A stretch of DNA of 64,000 nt from Bradyrhizobium sp. CSS354 (GCF_029051725.1 NZ_JAACFU010000002.1:310001-374000), one strand, 5' to 3'. Counted from the first letter of the stretch, positions 19,909 to 41,314 are shown. Numbers and translations are program-made. Notes: generated by a model from the letters alone, not told the origin.

Positions 19909-20211
19909 TTACAGACCGGTGGTCACGTCGATCCGGTGACCCTCTTCGAGAGTCACGATCGCGCGCTTGGAGTTCGACTGCGAGCCGAGATTGCCGCGGA
20001 AGATCTTGGTCTTGCCCTTGCGGACCAGCGTATTGACACTCTTGACCTTGACGTCGAACAGCTTCTCGATCGCTTCCTTGATCTGCGGCTTGGTCGCCTT
20101 CGCGGCCACCTTGAACAGCACCTTGTTGTGCTCCGAGGCGATCGTGGCCTTTTCGGTCACGACCGGCGACAGGATCACGTCGTAGTGGCGAGGCTCGATG
20201 TTCTTCGTCAT
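19909..20211 (-). CDS. rplW: 50S ribosomal protein L23
   Basis: L23, 100 residues. It has [14 protein letters not shown] and [18 protein letters not shown], typical of the family. It is the docking site for trigger factor and SRP at the exit tunnel. Its ATG overlaps the rplD stop by four bases, a coupling arrangement. Confidence 0.98.
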   Translation of the reverse strand: MTKNIEPRHYDVILSPVVTEKATIASEHNKVLFKVAAKATKPQIKEAIEKLFDVKVKSVNTLVRKGKTKIFRGNLGSQSNSKRAIVTLEEGHRIDVTTGL

Positions 20212-20828
20212 TTGAAGCGCGCCTCCAGCGCATCGATGGCGGCCTTGGTCAGAACAAGCTTCCGACGGCGCAGGATGTCATAGACGTTGATGCCCTGGAT
20301 CGGCAGCACGTCCATGTTCGGGATGTTGCGGGCCGCAGCGGCGAAGCCGTTGTTGAGCTCGGCGCCGTCGATGATCAGCGCGTTGGTCAAACCCAGACCG
20401 GAGAAATGACCAAGCAGCGCCTTGGTCTTGGCAGCTTCCAGCGCGGCCTTGTCGATCACGACGAGATCGCCGTCCTTGGCCTTGGCCGAGAGCGCATGCT
20501 TGAGGGCAAGCGCACGGACCTTCTTCGGCAGGTCGGTGGCATGCGAACGCACCACCGGACCGAAGGCACGGCCACCGCCGCGGAACTGCGGCACGCGGGC
20601 CGAGCCGTGACGAGCACCACCGGTACCCTTCTGCTTGTACATCTTCTTGCCGGTGCGCCAGATCTCGGCGCGGCCCTTGGCCTTGTGCGTACCGGCCTGG
20701 CGCTTGTTGAGCTGCCACTGCACGCAACGTGCAATGATGTCCTGGCGCGGCTCGAGGCCGAAAATGGTGTCGGAAAGCTGGACCGAGCCGGCTTCCTTAC
20801 CTTCGAGGGTCGTGACCTTCAATTCCAT
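20208..20828 (-). CDS. rplD: 50S ribosomal protein L4
   Basis: L4, 206 residues from ATG 20828 ([20 protein letters not shown]). [20 protein letters not shown] is the long loop that lines the peptide tunnel. In E. coli L4 also represses its own operon; no matching leader can be claimed here. It begins one base after the rplC stop. Confidence 0.98.
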   Translation of the reverse strand: MELKVTTLEGKEAGSVQLSDTIFGLEPRQDIIARCVQWQLNKRQAGTHKAKGRAEIWRTGKKMYKQKGTGGARHGSARVPQFRGGGRAFGPVVRSHATDLPKKVRALALKHALSAKAKDGDLVVIDKAALEAAKTKALLGHFSGLGLTNALIIDGAELNNGFAAAARNIPNMDVLPIQGINVYDILRRRKLVLTKAAIDALEARFK

Positions 20829-20829
20829 C

Positions 20830-21543
20830 TCACGCCTCCTGCGCAGCCGGAGCAGCGTCCGCTTCGCCAGCAACCTTGAACTTGCCGGGCTTCGGAGCTT
20901 CCTTCGGCAGCGGCTTCTTGACGGCGTCGCGCACGCGGATCCAGCCGCCCTTGGAGCCGGGAACGGCGCCTTCGACGAGGATCAGGCCGCGCTCGACATC
21001 GAGCTGGACGACCCGAAGGTTGAGCGTGGTGATGCGGTCGACGCCCATGTGACCGGGCATCTTCTTGTTCTTCCAGGTCTTGCCCGGGTCCTGACGGCCA
21101 CCGGTCGAACCGATCGAACGGTGCGAGACCGACACGCCGTGGGTGGCGCGCAGACCGCCGAAGTTCCAGCGCTTCATACCGCCGGCAAAACCCTTGCCGA
21201 CCGAAGTACCGGTGACGTCGACGAACTGACCGACGACAAAGTGGTCGGCCAGGATCTCGGCACCGACGGGGATCATCTGATCCGCGGAGACGCGGAATTC
21301 CTCGACCTGCCGCTTCGGCTCGACCTTGGCGACCGCGAATTGACCGCGCTCCGCCTTGGGCATGTACACGGTCTTGCGGCTGCCAGAACCAAGCTGGAGC
21401 GCGACATAACCGTTTTTCTCTTCGGTGCGGTGGCCTACGACCTGGCAATTGCCGAGCTTCAGCACGGTCACGGGGATATGTTCGCCGGCCTCTGTAAAGA
21501 CCCGCGTCATCCCGACCTTTTGTGCGATCACTCCGGAGCGCAT
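20830..21543 (-). CDS. rplC: 50S ribosomal protein L3
   Basis: L3, 237 residues, starting [16 protein letters not shown]. The conserved [20 protein letters not shown] with MPGHMG is the loop reaching the peptidyl transferase centre. A short Ala/Glu-rich C-terminal extension ([11 protein letters not shown]) follows the core. It lies after rpsJ. Confidence 0.98.
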   Translation of the reverse strand: MRSGVIAQKVGMTRVFTEAGEHIPVTVLKLGNCQVVGHRTEEKNGYVALQLGSGSRKTVYMPKAERGQFAVAKVEPKRQVEEFRVSADQMIPVGAEILADHFVVGQFVDVTGTSVGKGFAGGMKRWNFGGLRATHGVSVSHRSIGSTGGRQDPGKTWKNKKMPGHMGVDRITTLNLRVVQLDVERGLILVEGAVPGSKGGWIRVRDAVKKPLPKEAPKPGKFKVAGEADAAPAAQEA

Positions 21544-21596
21544 CGGCGTGCTTCCTGTTCTTTCTGTCCGCTAGTGGCGAACGTGATCCAAAAATC

Positions 21597-21905
21597 TTAG
21601 AGCTTGATCTCGACGTCGACACCGGCGGCCAGGTCGAGCTTCATCAAAGCATCGACGGTCTGCGGGGTCGGATCGACGATGTCGAGCAGGCGCTTGTGAG
21701 TGCGCATCTCGAACTGCTCGCGGCTCTTCTTGTCGACGTGCGGCGAACGGTTGACGGTGAACTTCTCGATGCGGGTGGGCAGCGGAATGGGTCCGCGGAC
21801 CTGCGCGCCGGTGCGCTTCGCCGTGTTCACGATCTCGCGGGTCGACGTATCGAGGATACGATGGTCGAACGCCTTGAGACGGATGCGAATGTTTTGGCCG
21901 TTCAT
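21597..21905 (-). CDS. rpsJ: 30S ribosomal protein S10 / NusE
   Basis: S10, 102 residues. It starts [19 protein letters not shown] and contains [35 protein letters not shown] in family order. Besides its role in the 30S head it acts as NusE, linking ribosomes to NusG (also in this window) and to antitermination complexes. First gene of the S10 segment, after tuf. Confidence 0.98.
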
Positions 21906-21930
21906 TGCCGTGGTCTTTCTTCAGTGGGGT

Positions 21931-21969
21931 GGCGAATAGCGAATAGCGAATGTCACATTCGCTATTCGC
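21931..21969. repeat. REP-like palindrome between tuf and rpsJ
   Basis: A perfect 14-bp stem (21939-21952 with 21956-21969) with a three-base loop TCA. The left arm extends into a tandem of the heptamer GCGAATA/GCGAATA. The unit 'GCGAATAGCGAAT' looks like an intergenic repeat of Bradyrhizobium (from memory). It lies in the 82-base tuf-rpsJ gap. Confidence 0.6.
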
Positions 21970-21987
21970 CGATCCCTATTCTCGTAA

Positions 21988-23178
<1,191 letters not shown>

Positions 23179-23218
23179 TTGACTCTCCGTTCAATCGTCA
23201 GTTCGAGACCGACGACAA

Positions 23219-25291
<2,073 letters not shown>

Positions 25292-25321
25292 GGAGTGTTC
25301 CTTAGATTCCGTGTGTCGCCG

Positions 25322-25807
<486 letters not shown>

Positions 25808-26179
25808 TTACTTCGGACGCTTGGCGCCGTACTTCGAACGGCGCTGCTTACGGTTCTTGACGCCCTGGGTATCCAGAACGCCGCGGAGGATGTGGTAGCG
25901 CACGCCGGGCAAGTCCTTGACGCGACCGCCGCGGATCATGACCACGGAGTGCTCCTGGAGGTTATGGCCTTCACCGGGGATGTAACCGATCACCTCGAAG
26001 CCGTTGGTCAGGCGCACCTTGGCAACCTTACGAAGCGCCGAGTTCGGCTTCTTCGGGGTCGTGGTGTAAACGCGCGTGCAAACACCGCGCTTCTGCGGCG
26101 ACTGCTGCAGTGCCGGCACCTTCTTGCGCGACTTCTGCACTTCCCGCGGTTGAGCGATCAGCTGGTTGATCGTCGGCAT
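25808..26179 (-). CDS. rpsL: 30S ribosomal protein S12
   Basis: S12, 123 residues. It starts [20 protein letters not shown]. The accuracy-centre lysines are both wild type: Lys43 in [10 protein letters not shown] and the second in [12 protein letters not shown], so no streptomycin-resistance change is seen. First gene of the long reverse-strand translation unit. Its promoter must lie in the 612-base gap upstream. Confidence 0.99.
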   Translation of the reverse strand: MPTINQLIAQPREVQKSRKKVPALQQSPQKRGVCTRVYTTTPKKPNSALRKVAKVRLTNGFEVIGYIPGEGHNLQEHSVVMIRGGRVKDLPGVRYHILRGVLDTQGVKNRKQRRSKYGAKRPK

Positions 26180-26791
26180 CCTGGCATTACCCTTTGTGTT
26201 CTGCCGCGGCCCGTCACCGGGTCCGCAAATTCTTTCGAGCTACCCGCCCGACGAGGCCGCCTTCCGCGGAACAATCCGCACAAAGCGAAATCGCGCCAAC
26301 CACCCATCAACGGGCGGAAAGCGCTTCGACGCCACAGAGGACCGCAGTAGTTGAACCGTCAGCTTGCAGCTGCGGCCCGCGCACCGAGGTCATGCATCCG
26401 AATTCGATCTCGAGAGAACATGCTCAAGAGACCTAAAATCGCACTGGCATTGCCTAGCTATGATCGACAGCGTTTGAGCGGCATTCGTCGAGGTTGGTGC
26501 CTGTCTTGGCGATCCCGGGGGATCAAACAGGTGGCCCGTTCCGACGTTGGCGATGCTCACCGCCTGTCGTTAAGTGAGGGGGTTCTATAAGTGGGAGTCG
26601 GTCAAGTCAAGGCGAAACGTCAGTCAGAAGCGCTTCCCGCGCCTGTCGAAATTGCTTCCTGGGTCGCTCGCTGCGCCTTCCCGATATGGAAATGAGGAGA
26701 GCGCTCCGCCACCTCGAATCCTATTTATACCCGGGTTAAATATACTTTTATAACCGTTGGCTAAGGCTTTCTTTCCTGTTGGAGCGTCAAT
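26180..26791. promoter_or_regulatory. 612-base intergenic region upstream of rpsL and of the FAD oxidoreductase gene
   Basis: No gene is supported here. The region must hold the main promoter of the str-S10-spc-alpha unit (reverse) and the promoter of the forward FAD gene. An AT-rich patch (about 26719-26755) lies close to the forward start and may belong to that gene's promoter. Confidence 0.5.
26584..26610 (-). promoter_or_regulatory. candidate sigma-70 promoter for the rpsL operon
   Basis: On the reverse strand TTGACT (26605-26610) and TATAGA (26584-26589) are separated by 15 bases, a short spacing. A second TTGACC overlaps the first box. If used, the leader before rpsL would be about 400 nt. 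Confidence 0.35.
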
Positions 26792-28057
26792 GTGCCGCCT
26801 TGGGCAGAGATTGGCGCCATGCGGTACACCGACATTGCCATCATCGGCGGAGGATTGTCCGGCTCGACCGCCGCCGCGATGCTCGGCCGTAGCGGCATTT
26901 CGACCATCCTGATCGATCCGCAGGAGAGCTATTCGGCGGACTTTCGAGTCGAAAAACTCAGCGGTCGCGTGCAGGTCGGGCGATTCCTGCAGACGGGAAT
27001 CGCCGAATCGGTGCTGCGCCGCGCGACCTTTGTGGGTGAGAACTGGATCGCGCGCTTCGGCCGCCTTCTCGACAAGGCGCCAAGCCGGCAGTTCAACATC
27101 CCCTATGATTCCCTCGTCAACGCTGTCCGGGACGAAATTCCCGCCGGCGTCGAGCGCATCTGCGCCAAGGCCGTCTCGGTCGAAACAAGTGCGGAGCGGC
27201 AGAAGGTCACTCTCTCCAGCGACGAGATGGTCTCCGCCCGGTTGGTCGTACTCGCCAACGGCCTCAACGTCGGCCTGCGCCACCAGCTGGGAATCGCGCG
27301 AAAGATCGTCAGCCCCTGCCATTCGATTTCGATCGGGTTCGACGTGGTGCCCGCAGGACGGGCCTCGTTCGACTTCCCGGCGCTGACTTATTTCTCGGAA
27401 CGGCCGAGCGACCGCATCCCCTACCTCACGCTGTTTCCGATCGGAACGCGGATGCGCGCCAATCTGTTCGTCTATCGCAGCTTCGACGATCCCTGGCTGC
27501 GCGAGCTGCGCCGCGCGCCCGCCGAGACGCTGAACGCCGCGCTGCCACGGCTCAAGCGCATCACCGGACCATTCGACATTCCAGGTGAGCTGAAAATCCG
27601 CCCGGTCGATCTCTATGTGAACGATGCAAGCGGCCAACCCGGCCTCGTGCTGGTGGGCGATGCCTTCTCGACCTCCTGCCCCGCTGCCGGCACCGGTTGC
27701 GACAAGGTGTTCACCGACGTCGAGCGCCTCTGCAACGTTTACATCCCGCAGTGGCTGGCTTCCGACGGGATGGATACAAGCAAGATCGCCGCCTTCTACG
27801 CAGATCCGGTCAAGCGGGCGTGCGACGATTGGTCGGCGGCGAAGGCGTTCGACTTCCGCTCGGTCTCGATTTCGACGAGCCCCTATTGGACGGCGATGCG
27901 CTGGGCACGCTTCATTGCCTGGTCGGTTCAGGGGCTATTGCGGCCGCTTGGAGGAGCCTTCCATCTGGAGCCGAACTTCCTCGGTCACTCCTCCTCATCG
28001 TCCTCGTCGAGGTCGTCATCATCCTCTTCGTCATCGTCGCTGTCCTCGTCGACGTGA
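26792..28057 (+). CDS. FAD-dependent monooxygenase/oxidoreductase-like protein with polyserine tail
   Basis: Flavoprotein of 421 residues related to aromatic-ring hydroxylases and halogenase-like enzymes. The ADP-binding motif IIGGGLSGSTAAAMLG lies just after the start, and GDAFSTSCPAAGTG is the second FAD motif (about residue 288). The start is GTG 26792, seven bases after GGAG. ATG 26819 (MRYTDIAIIGGG) is a possible alternative without a good RBS. The last ~20 residues are almost only Ser, read opposite the acidic tail of the convergent ABC gene: the two coding regions overlap by 73 bases. The neighbours suggest work on a small molecule that is also oxidised, methylated and exported. The substrate is unknown. 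Confidence 0.8.
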   Translation: MPPWAEIGAMRYTDIAIIGGGLSGSTAAAMLGRSGISTILIDPQESYSADFRVEKLSGRVQVGRFLQTGIAESVLRRATFVGENWIARFGRLLDKAPSRQFNIPYDSLVNAVRDEIPAGVERICAKAVSVETSAERQKVTLSSDEMVSARLVVLANGLNVGLRHQLGIARKIVSPCHSISIGFDVVPAGRASFDFPALTYFSERPSDRIPYLTLFPIGTRMRANLFVYRSFDDPWLRELRRAPAETLNAALPRLKRITGPFDIPGELKIRPVDLYVNDASGQPGLVLVGDAFSTSCPAAGTGCDKVFTDVERLCNVYIPQWLASDGMDTSKIAAFYADPVKRACDDWSAAKAFDFRSVSISTSPYWTAMRWARFIAWSVQGLLRPLGGAFHLEPNFLGHSSSSSSSRSSSSSSSSSLSSST

Positions 28058-30006
28058 GCCGGCGCGCCATGAGGTTGGTGGATCTGGTCGTTCCACAGCT
28101 TGCGATAGGTGCCGTTCTTGGCGAGCAACTCGGCATGCGAGCCGCGCTCGATCGCCCTGCCCCCTGAAATCACGATGATCTCGTCCATCTCGACCACCGA
28201 GGTCAGTCGGTGGGTCGACCAGATCATGGTGCGGCCCTTGGCAACCTTCAGCAGCGTGCGGTTGATCGCGGCTTCCGTGGTCTGGTCGAGCGCCGAAGTG
28301 GCTTCGTCCAGCAGCAGCACCGAGGGATTACGGATGACCGCGCGCGCGATCGCGATGCGCTGGCGCTGGCCGCCCGACAAGGTATCGCCGCGCTCGCCCA
28401 CCGGCGTGTCGTATCGCTGTGGCAGGCTCATGATGTAGCGGTGGATCTCGGCCTTCTTGGCCGCCTCCTCCACCTCCTCGTCGGTCGCGCCCTCTTTGCC
28501 GAGCCGGATGTTCTCTCGGATCGACATGTTGAACAGCATGTTCTCCTGGAACACCACCGCCATGCTCCGGCGCAGCGAATCCAGCGTTACCTTGCGGACG
28601 TCGACGCCGTCGATGGTGACGCGCCCCTCGTCCGGCACATAGAGCCGCAGGATCAGATTCAGCAGCGTGCTCTTGCCGGAACCCGAGGGACCGACGATGG
28701 CAATGCGCTTGCCGACATTGAGCTTCAGGCTGAGATTGTCCAGCACCGGCGTCTGGCTGCCTTCGTACTGGAACGTCACGTGGTCGAAGGTGATGTCGTT
28801 GGTGATGCGGGGCAGATCGGGCGCGCCGGCACGATCGGCGCTGCGCGTGGGCTCGTCGAGCAGCTCCTGCATGTGACGAATCGCGGCTGCCGAGGAGATC
28901 GACACGGGGATGAAATGCATCACATGGGCGATGTTGTAGGACACCTCCCAGAACGCGCTCTCGAAGGTGACGAAGGTGCCGATGGTGATCTGACCCTTCG
29001 TCGCTAGATACGCGCCGATCGCGAGCACGACGAGATGCAAGAGCAGCACCGAGATGGTGACCGTCCGCTCCACCATGGTCGACAGGAACGTCGCCGAGGC
29101 CATCCTGTTTCGCGTCTCGTCGTTGCGAAAGGTGAAGAAGCCGAACATCCTGCGTTGCAGGCTGAACGCCTTGATCACGGCCTGGGCTGCCACGTTCTCC
29201 TGCACCATGCCGAGCAGCGCGGACTCATTGAGTTTCTGCTCGTAATTGGCCTGAACAGCCTTCGGCGTGAGTATGCGAGGACCGATCAGCGTGATCGGAA
29301 ACACCAGCAGCGCAACCACCGCGAGCTGCCAGTTCAGGAACACCATCAGGATGATGCCCGCGATCAACTCCAGGAACGGCAGCGCCGCGCTGTTGGCGAA
29401 GGTCTTGACCGAGCCCTCGAAGGCCGCGAGATCGACCGAGAAGCGCGACAGGATCTCGCCGCGCTTGGTGCGGCCGAAATAGGCTGCCGGCAGGTCCTGG
29501 ACGTGCTCGAACAGCCGTTTGCGGACATCGGAGATGATGCACGCCGCAAGCCGTGCATCCCAGCGTTCGTACCAGACGGCGACGATCGAGGTGAAGATGC
29601 CTGCGACCGCGAGCACGCCGAGGATCTTGTACAGCGCCTGGAAATCCTCCTCGCCGAGCGCGTCGTCGATCAGGTACTTCAGGCTGAGCGGCATGATGAC
29701 GTTGAATAGCGTCTCGACGAAGACGCCGAACGCCACGAACGACAGCATCTGCTTGTGGTTGACCAGGAAGGGTTTGACGAAACCCAGGATGGTCGCGAGC
29801 GCGCCGGCGGCCTCGCGCGCGGTAAAGACGACGAGGTCCTCGTCCTCATCGTCGTCATCGAGCTCCAGCCCGCCATCCTCCTCGTCTTCATCGTCCTCCT
29901 CGACTTCGAGGTCCGGCTTGGCGGTAGGGATGAGCTTGTCGTCGAGCTCGGCCGCCTCTTCCGCGGGGAGCTTCTGTTTGTCGGGCGGGAGGGGCTTGGA
30001 CGCCAT
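27985..30006 (-). CDS. ABC exporter (fused membrane and ATPase domains) with acidic N- and C-terminal tails
   Basis: Half-size ABC exporter, 673 residues, working as a dimer in the inner membrane. Residues about 1-70 are unusual: a stretch dominated by Asp/Glu (EVEEDDEDEEDGG, then LDDDDEDEDLVV). Six membrane segments follow (about 75-370). The ATPase domain has Walker A GPSGSGKST, LSGGQRQR, Walker B LLLDEATSALD and the switch His in STHRL. The C-terminus is again acidic (DEDSDDDEEDDDD and more) and overlaps the facing FAD gene. It is read after the oxidase-methyltransferase gene, 132 bases downstream. The exported substrate is unknown; lipid-flippase (MsbA-like) function is the generic alternative. 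Confidence 0.93.
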   Translation of the reverse strand: MASKPLPPDKQKLPAEEAAELDDKLIPTAKPDLEVEEDDEDEEDGGLELDDDDEDEDLVVFTAREAAGALATILGFVKPFLVNHKQMLSFVAFGVFVETLFNVIMPLSLKYLIDDALGEEDFQALYKILGVLAVAGIFTSIVAVWYERWDARLAACIISDVRKRLFEHVQDLPAAYFGRTKRGEILSRFSVDLAAFEGSVKTFANSAALPFLELIAGIILMVFLNWQLAVVALLVFPITLIGPRILTPKAVQANYEQKLNESALLGMVQENVAAQAVIKAFSLQRRMFGFFTFRNDETRNRMASATFLSTMVERTVTISVLLLHLVVLAIGAYLATKGQITIGTFVTFESAFWEVSYNIAHVMHFIPVSISSAAAIRHMQELLDEPTRSADRAGAPDLPRITNDITFDHVTFQYEGSQTPVLDNLSLKLNVGKRIAIVGPSGSGKSTLLNLILRLYVPDEGRVTIDGVDVRKVTLDSLRRSMAVVFQENMLFNMSIRENIRLGKEGATDEEVEEAAKKAEIHRYIMSLPQRYDTPVGERGDTLSGGQRQRIAIARAVIRNPSVLLLDEATSALDQTTEAAINRTLLKVAKGRTMIWSTHRLTSVVEMDEIIVISGGRAIERGSHAELLAKNGTYRKLWNDQIHQPHGAPAHVDEDSDDDEEDDDDLDEDDEEE

Positions 30007-30138
30007 GAAACCAACCGATGCTGACGGCCGGCATGACCGCAGAGAAAGCAGGAGATAGCGGCAACCGCTATTGCATCGATTCTATGCGATCAAGATGAAT
30101 TCGGCAAAACAATTGGCGAAGGCGCCCGCTTCAGGCGG

Positions 30139-32199
30139 CTAGTCGTCTTCCTCGTCCTCGACCTTGTCGAAAAAGGAATAGCGCAAGGAATCGGCGTCGG
30201 CGTACCACTGCCCCGGGCCCTTGTTGGCGGCGAGCGTCGCCTCCCAGAGCGCGTCGGTGCAGTCCTTGCGGTGCATCGACAGGTCGAAGCCGTTGCCGAA
30301 GAACAGTTCGGACCATTCCCACCAGGTGCCGAGCTTCTTGACCCCGCGCAGAAGGTCGTAGCGGTCGATCAGTGCCGGCGCCATGTCCGAGGTGACCGAG
30401 CCGAACACGAGGCCGGTCTTGACCACGCGGTTCAGCTCCCTGATCGCACGGACCACCTGCTTCGGGGAAAGATGGCAGAGGCTGGTCTCGAATACGAAGT
30501 CGAACGCACCGTCCTTGAACGGCATGTCGGTGATCGAACCGAGCTTGTTGTACTTCTTCAGCGCCTTCGGCGTTCTGGCGTGAATGCCGCGGTTGTTCTC
30601 GATGCCGAAGGCATCGATGCCGCGGTCGCGCAGGGCGCCGACAAGCTCGCCGCTGGCCGAGCCCGCGATCAAGAGCTTCGTGCCTTTGGCTTTGCCCCAG
30701 ACGATGCCGATCAGTTTTGTGAGATAGTCGGGATCCGTGAAGTGTTGCCACGCTTCGCTGTAAGGACCCTGGCCGCGATAATTGTCAAAATAGTCGCGAT
30801 CGATCTTGTCCGAGAGCGGCTTGTCGTCCTGCGAACGTTCGCGGCGCAGGCGCATCATCTCGGTCAAGATGATGTCGGTCGCCGCATCCGAGGAATCGAG
30901 CAGGCCGTTCAGCGTCGAGTCGAACAGATAGTCGCCGACCACCACGATTCCGGGATGTTCCTTCGGCTCGGGGCGGTGATTGGTCATGACGTCGCGCACG
31001 GGCAAGCCGCCTGGAATCGCGTTCACCGACGACAGCCAGCGGTGGATCTTGCCTTCCATAAAATGCGCGCGTGCATCGCCGAGCGATGCCGGCAGCGATT
31101 TCAGCGCGGCATCGATCAGTTCCTGGTCGGAGAGATTCGCAAAGGCCAGGGCGTCGGAGCCCGGAATCAGCCAGTTCAGCACGCCGTGCTTGCCCACATC
31201 ATGGCGCGCGCCCTCGTTATAGACGCAGCAACCGCCAAAGGCTTCCGACATAAACCAGGCGCCGGCGATCTTGTCGCCCCAGAACGGCGTGTCGAACAGA
31301 ATCGAGACACGCAGATAGTGCGCAGGACGATCGAAGTACGAGACGTGCTTGACCATCGACTTGCGGAGCTGTTCGCCCTCCCAGCCGACGGTCCCGAGCC
31401 AGGAATGCGGCAGACAGACCAGCACAAGGTCGAAGTCGCGCGTCTCCGGCCCCTTGCCGTTCATCATCTTGAGCTGATAGCGGCCGGTCGTCGCCTTGCC
31501 GACCGTGAGGATTCGGTGATTGAGCTGGATGTCGGCATTGACCTCCGACTGGAGGCACTCGATGAGCTGCTCGTTGCCGTTCTGGATGGAATAGAGGCCG
31601 ATATAGCCGTCGACATCCATCAGGTAGTTCTTGAGCGCGTTGAGCCCGTTGGTGTTGTGGCTCTCGGTCGCGAGGTCCGAGCGCGCCATCACCTTGAAGA
31701 ATCGCTTTGCGGTCTCGTCCTCGACCTCCTCGTCGAGCACCTGCTCGGCGGTCTTGTAGGCCCAGGGATTCTCGTTGTCGTGCGCGCCGACGCCCTCGTA
31801 ATACTCGATCGGCGTCATCGTCTCGGCGCAGCGCTTGCGGAACGCCTCGATTGCGGCCGCGGTCTTGGCCCCGTATTTGCGGCGCATACCCGCGACGTCG
31901 TTGAGGAGCTCGCCTCCGAACTGGACCTGCTCGGCATCCATCGGAATGGTCTGCAGGCCGAAATGCTGGATCAGCTCGCGCAACGGATCCGGCCCGGTCA
32001 TCGAGTAGTCGTAGATCTCGGCAACGCCGGCCTCGTACATCGCGGGGGCGGAATCGAATTTGCGCGTGACGATCTTGCCGCCGAGCCGGTCGGATGCCTC
32101 GTAGATGGTGACCCGGCAGAGGTCGCCGAGCTTGCGCTTCAGATACCAAGCGCTCATCAGCCCGCCGGGGCCGCCGCCTACGATTGCGAGATCAAGCAT
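30139..32199 (-). CDS. amine oxidase-like flavoprotein fused to a SAM methyltransferase
   Basis: Two-domain protein of 686 residues. Residues 1 to about 450 form a flavin amine oxidase/protoporphyrinogen-oxidase-like fold: LAIVGGGPGGLMSAW at 4-18, YEASDRLGGK as the second nucleotide-site strand, and GIVVVGDYLFDSTLNGLLDS as the C-terminal FAD motif. Residues about 510-640 form a class I methyltransferase: LLIAGSASGELVGALRD (a degenerate glycine motif), then FGIENN, FDFVFETSLCHLSPKQ. The end is acidic (KVEDEEDD). I do not know a characterised enzyme with this fusion. It probably shares an operon with the ABC exporter downstream, so its product or substrate may be exported. Function is unassigned. 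Confidence 0.85.
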   Translation of the reverse strand: MLDLAIVGGGPGGLMSAWYLKRKLGDLCRVTIYEASDRLGGKIVTRKFDSAPAMYEAGVAEIYDYSMTGPDPLRELIQHFGLQTIPMDAEQVQFGGELLNDVAGMRRKYGAKTAAAIEAFRKRCAETMTPIEYYEGVGAHDNENPWAYKTAEQVLDEEVEDETAKRFFKVMARSDLATESHNTNGLNALKNYLMDVDGYIGLYSIQNGNEQLIECLQSEVNADIQLNHRILTVGKATTGRYQLKMMNGKGPETRDFDLVLVCLPHSWLGTVGWEGEQLRKSMVKHVSYFDRPAHYLRVSILFDTPFWGDKIAGAWFMSEAFGGCCVYNEGARHDVGKHGVLNWLIPGSDALAFANLSDQELIDAALKSLPASLGDARAHFMEGKIHRWLSSVNAIPGGLPVRDVMTNHRPEPKEHPGIVVVGDYLFDSTLNGLLDSSDAATDIILTEMMRLRRERSQDDKPLSDKIDRDYFDNYRGQGPYSEAWQHFTDPDYLTKLIGIVWGKAKGTKLLIAGSASGELVGALRDRGIDAFGIENNRGIHARTPKALKKYNKLGSITDMPFKDGAFDFVFETSLCHLSPKQVVRAIRELNRVVKTGLVFGSVTSDMAPALIDRYDLLRGVKKLGTWWEWSELFFGNGFDLSMHRKDCTDALWEATLAANKGPGQWYADADSLRYSFFDKVEDEEDD

Positions 32200-32332
32200 G
32201 AGAATTCCGTGGTCTCCGGCCCGCCCCCTTCACGGGACCACCGGTCTAAGCTCTCCTAGCAGAAGCGCTTTTGCGCCTGAAGGAAAGATGAACAAAGGTT
32301 GATCCTGCACCGCAACAGGGAAACAAAGCAGC

Positions 32333-32359
32333 AAAAAGGCCGGCTTTCGCCGGCCTTTT
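32333..32359 (-). terminator. intrinsic terminator after rpoC
   Basis: An 11-bp perfect stem (32334-32344 with 32349-32359), loop TTTC, followed on the reverse strand by a T-run (five T residues, part of them within the stem). It lies about 30 bases past the rpoC stop and should end the rpoBC transcript before the oxidase-methyltransferase gene. Confidence 0.92.
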
Positions 32360-32390
32360 CAGTGTCCTCGGTATTCCTACGGATGAACGA

Positions 32391-36587
<4,197 letters not shown>

Positions 36588-36680
36588 CGTCTTCTCCTCG
36601 CGTGCCGGTCGCCTCCGGCAGCAAATTCGAAAATCACTATGCGGGGCGCCCTGCCCTCGCGACTCCAGGACTGGGCGCCG

Positions 36681-36705
36681 ATGCCCGGCCGTTCAGGCCG
36701 GGCAT
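36681..36705 (-). other. hairpin between rpoB and rpoC
   Basis: Perfect 10-bp stem ATGCCCGGCC/GGCCGGGCAT with loop GTTCA, placed 11 bases after the rpoB stop in a 128-base gap. There is no T-run. RNA processing or stability is more likely than termination. Confidence 0.5.
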
Positions 36706-36715
36706 GAGGGTCGTA

Positions 36716-40831
<4,116 letters not shown>

Positions 40832-41314
40832 CGTGGCCTCTCATTTTCGTCGCCCGATTTGGGCGCGCCCTCCGGAACGCGGCGACCGCCGCTCCCCGGG
40901 TTGAATTTTTCGAACCCGTCTTGTGGGCCGGAGACTCAGTTTCAGGCAGGAATGTCCTGAATCTGTTCTTCAGACCTTCAAAACGCAAAACGACGCGCGG
41001 GGCGCAGGAGCGCGCCCGCCCGTCACAACCATCCTCTTCACGGACTGCAAAAGCCCGAAATAGCTTGCTCTCCCAACGGCTTACAGAGAATCCGGTATCC
41101 CTGCCCACCGCGCTTTCGTGCTGCCGACCCGATATGGGGCGACATTAGTGCAGATTCGAGGGACAAACCCTCAAATCCCCACACTTTTTCGTGTTCGGCC
41201 TGCGTCGGGCGGTTCCGTCGCACGCCTTTTGCATCTGGCCCACCCTTTCGGAGGAGTGGACCGAGATCCCGGTTGCGATGATGCTCACCGGGATCTCGTG
41301 CCAGTAAGCGATGC
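40832..41314. promoter_or_regulatory. 483-base spacer between rplL and rpoB
   Basis: No gene is supported. In E. coli the corresponding spacer holds an attenuator and an RNase III site. Here a long hairpin lies near the rplL end (41263-41297). The rest shows no clear signal apart from the rpoB ribosome-binding site. Confidence 0.5.
41263..41297 (-). promoter_or_regulatory. hairpin after rplL, possible attenuator or processing site
   Basis: Perfect 11-bp stem GAGATCCCGGT (41263-41273) with ACCGGGATCTC (41287-41297), 13-base loop. There is no T-run on the reverse strand, so rho-independent termination is unlikely. Position just after rplL fits a site that sets the rplJL to rpoBC ratio. Confidence 0.5.

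Noticed and set aside
25808..26179. Possible streptomycin-resistance change in rpsL
   Set aside because: Both accuracy-centre lysines are present.
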